DNA of 64,000 nt, taken from positions 1 to 64,000 of the forward strand of contig CAYLOT010000013.1 of assembly GCA_964385405.1 (NCBI GenBank), read 5' to 3'. The notes under the pieces are model-generated. The model did no database searches, had not been told where the DNA came from, and worked only from the letters and a program-made list of their open reading frames with translations. Every line of letters begins with the position of its first letter. The stretch's first letter is position 1. This document shows positions 25,613 to 32,728 of this stretch, piece after piece. The position numbers were made by a program, and so were the translations under genes. This DNA comes from CAIZGX01 sp964385405 (GTDB taxonomy: Bacteria > Bacteroidota > Bacteroidia > Flavobacteriales_D > Sanyastnellaceae).

Positions 25613-27172
25613 TTGAACGCTGAACTAGTCATTAACGCTTCCTCCAAGGGAGTGGAAATTGCCTTGCTTCACGATAAACTCCTGGTAGAGTTACATCGCG
25701 AGGTTAGTAATACACAGTTTGCTGTGGGCGACGTGTACCTTGGAAGAGTGCGTAAAATGGTTCCCCACTTAAACGCTGCCTTTGTAGATGTTGGCTACGA
25801 GAAGGATGCATTTTTGCATTTCCTAGACTTGGGTCCACATTATCCTACAATGAACAAATACGTGCGCCCCATTCTCGGTGGTGAACGTGCATCTGGCGAT
25901 TTAACTGGACTTCAGAAAGAGCCCGAGTTGAAAAAAGACGGGGTTATCAAAGATGCCATTGGTCAGGGCAATGCCATTCTCGTTCAAATTGCGAAAGAAC
26001 CAATTTCGGCTAAGGGCCCAAGGCTTACTGCGGAAATAACACTTGCCGGAAGGTATTTGGTGTTGGTTCCGTTTTCAAATAAAGTTTCTCTTTCAAGCAG
26101 AATAACCAACGAAGAAGAGCGTGATCGTTTGAAAAAACTCATGCAAAAAATTCGTCCTCAGAACATGGGGGTTATCGTGCGTACCCAAGCGGTAGACACC
26201 AGTGTTGAAGAGTTGGATCAAGATCTTACCGACTTGGTAACCCGTTGGGAAGAGTTGGTGAAAAACCTTCCAAATGCCCTTCCTCCAAAACGTATTCTTA
26301 GCGAAATCAAGAAGACCTCTTCGGTGCTTCGCGATTTGCTAAACGATTCGTTCACTGCTATTCACGTTAATGATGAGAAATTGGGTGCTGAAGTACGCAC
26401 CTACATGCACAGCATAGCGCCCGACCAAGAAGGAATTGTTAAGGTTCATAAGACCAGCGATTTATTCGATACATTCAATATTTACCGTCAGATTAAAGCC
26501 GGATTCGCCAAGCAGGTAAATCTTAAGTCTGGCGCATATCTTATTGTAGAGCACACCGAAGCCATGCACGTTATTGACGTGAACAGTGGAAATCGCAAGN
26601 NNNNNNNNNAAGATCAAGAGCAAAACGCCCTTCAAACCAACCTCGAGTGTGCAAAAGAAATTGCACGTCTCTTGCGTTTGCGCGATATGGGTGGAATTAT
26701 ATGCGTAGATTTCATAGACATGCAGCAGAAGGAAAACCAAAAGGCCCTTCACGATGCGTTGAAAGAATATATGCAAGGCGACAAAGCGAAGCACAACGTG
26801 CTTGCCCCCAGCCGTTTCGGTGTAGTTGAAATTACCCGTGAACGCGTGAAGCCGGTTACCGAAGTGGAAACCCAAGAGACTTGTCCAAGTTGCAACGGTA
26901 CTGGAAAAATTGAAGCGGCTTTGTTGTTCGAAGATGAAATTGAAAACAGCATTCGTTTGATTGCCGAAACCACCGCTCACAAAAACATTGTTGTAGCTAT
27001 TCATCCAATGGTTGAGGCCTACCTAACCAAAGGTTGGTGGTTCAATACCATTTTGGCTCGTTGGAAAAAACGATTCAAGATTAAAATTGAATTGCAGTCG
27101 TCAAGTAACAACGCTCTTCTTGAATACAAGATTTTCGACGCCAGTGGCGAAGCGATTAATATCGCTAAGTAA
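25613..27172 (+). CDS. rng: Ribonuclease E/G family endoribonuclease
   Basis: A 519-residue single-strand-specific RNase that processes rRNA and degrades mRNA. It starts at TTG 25613, giving NAELVINASSKGVEIALL, the family start. An S1 domain (about 38-100) is followed by the RNase H-like and DNase I-like catalytic parts. HVIDVNSGNRK and ICVDFIDMQ hold the two metal-binding aspartates, and the Zn-link is CPSCNGTG. Ten Ns at 26600-26609 hide about four residues directly after the first catalytic block. The frame is kept across the gap, so the gene is probably intact in the organism. Confidence 0.95.
   Translation: MNAELVINASSKGVEIALLHDKLLVELHREVSNTQFAVGDVYLGRVRKMVPHLNAAFVDVGYEKDAFLHFLDLGPHYPTMNKYVRPILGGERASGDLTGLQKEPELKKDGVIKDAIGQGNAILVQIAKEPISAKGPRLTAEITLAGRYLVLVPFSNKVSLSSRITNEEERDRLKKLMQKIRPQNMGVIVRTQAVDTSVEELDQDLTDLVTRWEELVKNLPNALPPKRILSEIKKTSSVLRDLLNDSFTAIHVNDEKLGAEVRTYMHSIAPDQEGIVKVHKTSDLFDTFNIYRQIKAGFAKQVNLKSGAYLIVEHTEAMHVIDVNSGNRKXXXXDQEQNALQTNLECAKEIARLLRLRDMGGIICVDFIDMQQKENQKALHDALKEYMQGDKAKHNVLAPSRFGVVEITRERVKPVTEVETQETCPSCNGTGKIEAALLFEDEIENSIRLIAETTAHKNIVVAIHPMVEAYLTKGWWFNTILARWKKRFKIKIELQSSSNNALLEYKIFDASGEAINIAK
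26600..26609. other. Assembly gap (10 N) inside rng
   Basis: Ten unresolved bases fall within the RNase G coding sequence. Both sides stay in the same frame and family alignments expect only a few residues here, so the true gap is about 10 nt or differs by a multiple of three. Confidence 0.97.
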
Positions 27173-27178
27173 TTTCCC

Positions 27179-27186
27179 TAAATTTG
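27179..27186 (+). promoter_or_regulatory. -7 box TAAATTTG four bases before the HD gene start
   Basis: Exact TAnnTTTG match ending 4 bp before the ATG at 27191. If used, transcription would begin at or next to the start codon, giving a leaderless message. The site overlaps the 18-bp gap after rng. Confidence 0.5.
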
Positions 27187-27190
27187 CTTC

Positions 27191-28408
27191 ATGTTAAAAC
27201 GCAAAATGATCAATGATCCGGTATACGGATTTGTGACTATACGCCATGCGTTCGTTCTTGAATTAATTAATCACCGCTATTTCCAAAGACTGAGAAGAAT
27301 TACCCAATTGGGTCTATCGTCGTTGGTATATCCAGGTGCTGGACATAATCGCTTTCAGCATGCTATGGGTGCCATGCATTTGATGCAAAACGCCATTGAT
27401 GAATTGCGATTGAAGGGACATGCGATATCGCATGAAGAAGAGGTCGGATTGCTTTGCGCCATTTTACTTCACGACATAGGACACGGTCCGTTCAGTCATG
27501 CTTTGGAAAGTTCTATTGTGAACGAAGTTCACCACGAACATATTTCTTCTTTCGCTATGCAGCGCTTGAATCAAGAGTTCAACGGCAAACTTGATCTTAC
27601 GCTGGAAATTTTCAATGGGACGTATCCACGAAAGTTCATGCATCAATTGGTGAGCAGTCAGCTCGACATGGATCGCCTCGATTACTTAGCTCGAGACAGT
27701 TTTTTCAGCGGTGTGGTTGAAGGACAAGTGGGAAGCGAGCGTTTGATTAAGATGCTCGATGTGGTGAATGATCAATTGGTGGTGGAAGAGAAAGGTATTT
27801 ATTCCATTGAGAAATTCATTGTCGCGCGAAGATTCATGTATTGGCAGGTATACTTGCACAAGACCGTTTTAAGCGCAGAATATATGTTGGTGAATGCGTT
27901 GCGCAGAGCCAAGCAATTGGCAGATCAAGGTGAGCAGTTGTGGGCTTCTCCGGCTTTGCAATACTTCTTGAACAACAAGATTTCTTTATCTCATTTTGAA
28001 GGAAGCGATGAAGCGTTCGAGATGTTTATGCAGTTAGACGACATTGACATTCTTGGCGCCTTGAAAGTTTGGACATCACATTCCGATTTCGTTTTAAGTG
28101 AATTGGCTACGCGCATTGTTGAGCGCAGACTTTTCAAGATTGAAATTTCACGAACTGAAATCCCTGAAAGCAGCATCCAGCAGGCCATTCAGGGTATTCA
28201 AAATGAGTATAACCTCACAGCTGAAGAAGCTCGTTATTTCGTGTTGAATGGAAAGGTCGACAACCGTGCTTACAACAGCATGAATGAGGGCATTTTGGTG
28301 AAGATGAAAAACGGTGACATCATAGACGCCGCGAAAGCCAGCGATCACGACAACCTTTCGGCATTGAGTGCTCCGGTAGAGAAGTACTTTTTGGCCAAGG
28401 TCAAGTAA
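27191..28408 (+). CDS. HD-domain phosphohydrolase (COG1078, SAMHD1-like)
   Basis: A 405-residue metal-dependent phosphohydrolase. The four HD ligands are visible: His in GAGHNRFQHAMG, the HD pair in LLHDIGHGPFSHALE, and the Asp in SQLDMDRLDYLARDS. The family includes deoxynucleoside triphosphate hydrolases, so dNTP pool control is likely, but the substrate is unproven. It follows rng by 18 bp that contain a -7 box. Its stop is immediately followed by a hairpin array. Confidence 0.9.
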   Translation: MLKRKMINDPVYGFVTIRHAFVLELINHRYFQRLRRITQLGLSSLVYPGAGHNRFQHAMGAMHLMQNAIDELRLKGHAISHEEEVGLLCAILLHDIGHGPFSHALESSIVNEVHHEHISSFAMQRLNQEFNGKLDLTLEIFNGTYPRKFMHQLVSSQLDMDRLDYLARDSFFSGVVEGQVGSERLIKMLDVVNDQLVVEEKGIYSIEKFIVARRFMYWQVYLHKTVLSAEYMLVNALRRAKQLADQGEQLWASPALQYFLNNKISLSHFEGSDEAFEMFMQLDDIDILGALKVWTSHSDFVLSELATRIVERRLFKIEISRTEIPESSIQQAIQGIQNEYNLTAEEARYFVLNGKVDNRAYNSMNEGILVKMKNGDIIDAAKASDHDNLSALSAPVEKYFLAKVK

Positions 28409-28409
28409 T

Positions 28410-28515
28410 GCCCTTTGGGCGAATGCGTTGCGACGGCGATTTCATCGCGAGGGTCTATGAAGGGGACAACTGGCGTTGCGACGGTCTGCGACGAGGGTGC
28501 TAACGCACGAGGGCA
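28410..28515. repeat. Hairpin array, GAGGG-linker class (copy 1)
   Basis: A run of short perfect inverted repeats with different stems: GCCC-TTT-GGGC (28410-28420), GCGAT-TTC-ATCGC (28436-28448), CAAC-TGGC-GTTG, GTC-TGC-GAC (28484-28492), GTGC-TAAC-GCAC (28497-28508). The linker GAGGG recurs at 28449, 28493 and 28509. It fills the gap between two convergent genes and is more GC-rich than its surroundings. See the related array at 31291. Confidence 0.75.
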
Positions 28516-28520
28516 AGCAA

Positions 28521-31193
28521 TTATTCTTTCACCAAACGCATGGTCTTACCAGCCGCGCGAACCATATACACTCCCGCATTCCACTTCGATACAGAAATTT
28601 CCATGCGATCAGATTGAGCTTTGTCTTTAAACAATACTCTTCCGGTTAAATCATATACTTCAACAGAGGTGCCTTTTTCAAGCCCTACTAAGTTTACGTT
28701 GTTCTTCGCCGGATTCGGATACAATTGCATTTCCGTTTTCTTAGTCGGTGTTTCTTCAACCTGAACCCCACAAGCCATGGTGTAAACCGGACTGGTCATT
28801 GCTGTTTGCATGTTGTTGCCCATATCATGTACCGTGAACTGAACTTCCGTTCCGCACGCATAAGGACCTTTCAATGCTTGCCCCGTTGTGTTCATTACAA
28901 CTACCGGTTCATTCGCAGTAGAAACCACACCGTAAGGTCCGCCTGTTCCCATTGCAGACAATTCCATCATCACGTAAAACTGCTCATTTGCCTCGTCTTC
29001 AACCAACATCAATCCCATGTTCGGAAGCTCATTGCTGTATCCGCAAGACCCGTCGTCATATTGAGCGTCTGCGTTGTAATTCACTGCTGCAGGATCTAAA
29101 CAACCACCGCAATAGTAATAACAACTTCCAACATCACAAGTAGCATTGCTATCGTAATTACAAGCCGATGGATCGGTACATCCTGCCACTTCATTCGCGC
29201 CTGAAACAAACGCTTGCAAATAACCGAAGTCAGCTAAATTTCCACTCAATACAACTTCACCTTGTGCATTCGTAACCGTAACTTCTGAACTGTCTGGCAT
29301 GAATGAATACAACACCAACTGGTAACAATCTGCTGCATTCATGCAATATCCTGTAGCATAAGGAAACTCATTGAAATCTCCTTCACCCGTGTTCGGATTG
29401 AAGGCGTAAAAAATAACTTGTCCTTGTGAAGATATCGTATTCCAATTCGCTGCTGAACAACAGCTTCCATTGTCAACCGTTGCATCTGCATCGTAGTTCG
29501 GTGCTGTAGGATCTGTGCAACCTTGACAAGAGTAGTCACACATGCTGTAATTCGCGCAGGTCGCATTCGGATTGTAGTTGCATGCAAACAAGTCAGTACA
29601 ACCAACTATTTCATTCGATGAGAAGTACTCATTGACATATGGATCGGTATTTCCTGTAGTTTGATAGAAAATACTTCCATCTGGACCGTAAATAGTTAAA
29701 TCAAAGGGTTGAACAGACAAACTCCACGCATTGAACGAGAAGCAATCTTGCTCCATGCAAAATCCTTGAAGCATGCTGTTATATCCACCTTGCTGATAAA
29801 GTCCGTCTGAAGAAGTAACGTACCACTCTATCCAAGAGGAGCATTCAACAGTGTACCAATTGTTGTAGCAACAGGTTCCATTGTCGACTGTTGCATTTGA
29901 ATCGTAGTTATTTGCCGAGGGGTCGGTGCAACCTTGACAAGAGTAATCGCAGATTGCAAACTGTCCACATGTTGCTTCAGGGTTATAATTACAAGCCGAA
30001 GGCTCTGTGCAACCCGGTATAGCTATTCCCCAAATGAATGTATACGGAATACCCGTCTGGAAAGAATCTTCTGTTCCTGCAGAAACTACAGTTCCTGTGG
30101 TGTCTGTAATGGTAACGTATGTACTTTCTCCATTCGGGTTGAAAGGATCGAAAGCAATCGGATAAGTATTCAGCGTGTAACATCCGCTGTACAAACACAA
30201 GGTACTATCCGCTGGTGTAGAACCATAGTAATAATATCCTGTTGAACTTTGGATAGACCAAGTTGAGGGAACTGAAGTTGTAATGTAGGCAAGATCTGCA
30301 TAGCAGCATTTCCCGTTGTCTGAAGTAGCGTCTGCATCGTAATTTGTTGCCAATGGATCCATACAACCGCTGCAAGACGCATAATCGCAAGAACCGTCGT
30401 TACAGGTAACTCCAGGAGTATAGTTGCAAGCATTCGGGTCTGCACATCCGTATACTGGATTCAAAGAAACTGTGGTGTATAAATTGTTATCGTCGACCTG
30501 ACCTGTTAACCAAACGGTTCCATCTTCCAAGGTAACAGTGAAATTCTGATTTGCTGAAGCTTCGTCCAAAGAATAAACCTGCAACGCATAACAACTGTTT
30601 TTAACGCAGAACTGGTTGTTCACGAGATTATCTCCGCCTGTCATATAGTATTGCTCGCTGTACAACCAGATACCCGCTTGCCCTTGCTCTACGTTGAAGG
30701 TTGCCCAATGCTCTGTGCAGCATGTTCCGTTATCTACAGTCGCATTCGGATTGAAGTTGAACGCTTCGGGGTTGGTGCAACCCTGACAAGAATAGTCGCA
30801 ACTTAAGTAGTCGTAACATGTAACATTTGGATTGAAGTTACACGCGTTGGGGTCTGAACAACCTGAAATACCATTGACTGAGAGGAATGCTATGTAGTAG
30901 TATTCGTATCCTTGGTTATCAATATTCACAAGATTTCCATTGCTATCGTACAGTTCAACAGTAATCGGAAGGGGGTTCATTGCCATCGATTCAACGGAGA
31001 TTTGATAACATCCGTCTGGAACACAAAAGCTCGATGCCTCAGGAGAAGTACCTTGAGCAACGTTTTCACCAATCCAATTGTACACCGCCCACGTGCATGC
31101 CGCAGGCATGTTTAGCGAATAACAATTAGGTCCTTGCGCAAAAACCGAAGTGGTTAGGGCAGTAAATAATGAGATAAAAAATAGCTTGTTCAT
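28521..31193 (-). CDS. T9SS cargo with five Cys-rich double modules
   Basis: An 890-residue secreted protein. The signal peptide ends at about residue 20 (SVFAQ). The body alternates a lectin-like beta domain of about 90 residues with five copies of a 48-residue double module, the first at about 111-159. Each copy has two half-modules such as GCTDPSACNYNP and GCTDPTAPNYDADATVDNG, with conserved Cys and Asp/Asn. The half-modules resemble calcium-binding thrombospondin type 3-like repeats of marine Bacteroidota. The last 75 residues (LYPNPAKNNVNL to MRLVKE) are a type A sorting domain, cut off on secretion by T9SS. Function unknown; adhesion is plausible. Both flanks carry hairpin arrays of the same class. 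Confidence 0.88.
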   Translation of the reverse strand: MNKLFFISLFTALTTSVFAQGPNCYSLNMPAACTWAVYNWIGENVAQGTSPEASSFCVPDGCYQISVESMAMNPLPITVELYDSNGNLVNIDNQGYEYYYIAFLSVNGISGCSDPNACNFNPNVTCYDYLSCDYSCQGCTNPEAFNFNPNATVDNGTCCTEHWATFNVEQGQAGIWLYSEQYYMTGGDNLVNNQFCVKNSCYALQVYSLDEASANQNFTVTLEDGTVWLTGQVDDNNLYTTVSLNPVYGCADPNACNYTPGVTCNDGSCDYASCSGCMDPLATNYDADATSDNGKCCYADLAYITTSVPSTWSIQSSTGYYYYGSTPADSTLCLYSGCYTLNTYPIAFDPFNPNGESTYVTITDTTGTVVSAGTEDSFQTGIPYTFIWGIAIPGCTEPSACNYNPEATCGQFAICDYSCQGCTDPSANNYDSNATVDNGTCCYNNWYTVECSSWIEWYVTSSDGLYQQGGYNSMLQGFCMEQDCFSFNAWSLSVQPFDLTIYGPDGSIFYQTTGNTDPYVNEYFSSNEIVGCTDLFACNYNPNATCANYSMCDYSCQGCTDPTAPNYDADATVDNGSCCSAANWNTISSQGQVIFYAFNPNTGEGDFNEFPYATGYCMNAADCYQLVLYSFMPDSSEVTVTNAQGEVVLSGNLADFGYLQAFVSGANEVAGCTDPSACNYDSNATCDVGSCYYYCGGCLDPAAVNYNADAQYDDGSCGYSNELPNMGLMLVEDEANEQFYVMMELSAMGTGGPYGVVSTANEPVVVMNTTGQALKGPYACGTEVQFTVHDMGNNMQTAMTSPVYTMACGVQVEETPTKKTEMQLYPNPAKNNVNLVGLEKGTSVEVYDLTGRVLFKDKAQSDRMEISVSKWNAGVYMVRAAGKTMRLVKE

Positions 31194-31290
31194 CGTTTTG
31201 TTCTTGTGTTACGCAAAGTAAGACAACCAAACGTTGAACAAAGTTCGCTCGATAGCAAGAAATATTTATTATTTCTTTTCTGAGGAAGTT

Positions 31291-31380
31291 TTGCTTCGCG
31301 AAGGCGAAATGCTTCGCGAGGGCAACTAGCGTTGCGAGGGAGCAAGCACGAGGGTCTGCGACTAGGGCAACTAGCCTTCG
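31291..31380. repeat. Hairpin array, GAGGG-linker class (copy 2)
   Basis: Perfect small inverted repeats: CTTCGCGAAG (31294-31303), CGAA-ATGC-TTCG, GCAAC-TAGC-GTTGC, GTC-TGC-GAC (31354-31362). The GAGGG linker is at 31318, 31336 and 31350, and a TAGGG at 31363. GTCTGCGAC and the CAAC-nnnn-GTTG unit are shared with the array at 28410. It lies between scoB and the Cys-rich T9SS gene, immediately downstream of the scoB stop. Confidence 0.75.
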
Positions 31381-31383
31381 TGT

Positions 31384-32013
31384 TTACACCACCAGTTTCC
31401 CCGCCGTCTTCGCCACAACCTCTTCCAACGTCACCTCCGGAGCTAATTCAACCAAATGAAACGCCCCATCGCGAATGTCGAAGACACCCAAATCGGTGAC
31501 AACTTTTTTAATACAATGAATACCCGTTAGCGGTAACGTGCATTGCGGCAATAACTTCGAATTACCCGCTTTGTCGCAATGCTGCATGGCCACGATAATG
31601 TTTTTCGCACTGGCCACCAAATCCATAGCGCCTCCCATGCCTTTAACCATCTTACCCGGGACTTTCCAATTGGCAATGTCGCCATTCTCACTTACTTCCA
31701 TGGCGCCCAAAATGGTTAAATCCACTTTCTGCGCTCGAATCATTCCGAAGCTCATGGCACTGTCGAAAATCGAAGAGCCATCACGTAAGGTAACCGTTTG
31801 CTTTCCTGCGTTAATTAAGTCTGCGTCTTCTTCTCCTTCAAAAGGAAATGGACCCATTCCCAAAATTCCATTCTCACTTTGCAACTCCACTTCCATTCCT
31901 TCCGGAATGTAATTCGCTACCAAGGTGGGTATGCCAATGCCTAAGTTCACATACGTTCCGTCTTGAACCTCTTGCGCAATGCGCTTCGCTATTCCAATTT
32001 TATCCCAAGCCAT
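31384..32013 (-). CDS. scoB: 3-oxoacid CoA-transferase subunit B
   Basis: A 209-residue subunit that with ScoA moves CoA from succinyl-CoA to 3-oxoacids such as acetoacetate. The catalytic glutamate is E47 in QSENGILGMGP. LGIGIPTLVANYIP near residue 24-37 is the family block. It follows scoA by 2 bp, so both subunits are made together. The stop abuts a hairpin array that may serve as a 3' structure. Confidence 0.95.
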   Translation of the reverse strand: MAWDKIGIAKRIAQEVQDGTYVNLGIGIPTLVANYIPEGMEVELQSENGILGMGPFPFEGEEDADLINAGKQTVTLRDGSSIFDSAMSFGMIRAQKVDLTILGAMEVSENGDIANWKVPGKMVKGMGGAMDLVASAKNIIVAMQHCDKAGNSKLLPQCTLPLTGIHCIKKVVTDLGVFDIRDGAFHLVELAPEVTLEEVVAKTAGKLVV

Positions 32014-32015
32014 AA

Positions 32016-32720
32016 TTATATTCTTTGACGAACAGTACGCTGCTCAATTCTCTTTTCGTAATTCACTCCTTGAAAAATGCGGTGCACGTATATACCCGGA
32101 GTATGAATGTGATCGGGGTCCAACGTTCCAAGCGGAACCAATTCTTCCACTTCCACAATGGTAATCTTTCCAGCCATAGCCATCATGGGGTTGAAGTTGC
32201 GTGCAGTAGAACGAAACACCAAATTACCCATAGCATCACCCCTCCAGGCCTTCACCAACGCGAAGTCTGCGTCGAAGGCTTCTTCCATCAAATACTTTTT
32301 TCCTTTAAACTCACGGACTTCTTTTCCTTCCGCCACTTCCGTTCCTACTCCGGCAGGTGTAAACACCACCGGCATTCCGTATCCGGCAGCCATACAGCGA
32401 GTGGCCAATGTTCCTTGAGGAATCAATTCCACTTCCAATTCACCGCTCAGCATCTGACGTTCGAATTCGGCGTTCTCGCCAACGTATGAGCTAATCATTT
32501 TCTTGACTTGTTTTTGTTGAAGCAACAAGCCCAAACCGAAGTCGTCTACGCCGGCGTTGTTCGAAATGCAGGTGAGGTCTTTAACACCCATCTTCACCAG
32601 CTCCGAAATACAATTTTCCGGAATACCGCATAAACCGAATCCGCCCACCATGAGCGTCATTCCCGAGGTTATCCCTTCACATGCTTCCGCTGCAGAAGCT
32701 CTTACTTTATTAAATCCCAT
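32016..32720 (-). CDS. scoA: 3-oxoacid CoA-transferase subunit A
   Basis: A 234-residue subunit with the CoA-binding glycine-rich block GMTLMVGGFGLCGIPEN (about 20-36) and a conserved GTLATRCMAAGYGMP segment. Pairs with ScoB to activate acetoacetate or degrade ketone-type intermediates from branched amino acids and fatty acids. It starts 8 bp after the PBP1A stop, suggesting read-through from that gene, though the functions are unrelated. Confidence 0.95.
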   Translation of the reverse strand: MGFNKVRASAAEACEGITSGMTLMVGGFGLCGIPENCISELVKMGVKDLTCISNNAGVDDFGLGLLLQQKQVKKMISSYVGENAEFERQMLSGELEVELIPQGTLATRCMAAGYGMPVVFTPAGVGTEVAEGKEVREFKGKKYLMEEAFDADFALVKAWRGDAMGNLVFRSTARNFNPMMAMAGKITIVEVEELVPLGTLDPDHIHTPGIYVHRIFQGVNYEKRIEQRTVRQRI

Positions 32721-32728
32721 AATCTATT

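Noticed and set aside
28410..28515. Arrays as ordinary intrinsic terminators
   Set aside because: Single strong stems followed by T-runs are found elsewhere in the window, but the arrays have many short stems without T-runs.
28725..29099. Open frames of about 100 codons antisense to the Cys-rich T9SS gene
   Set aside because: They follow from the biased codon use of the repeats; products are Cys/His/Arg-rich and without family character.
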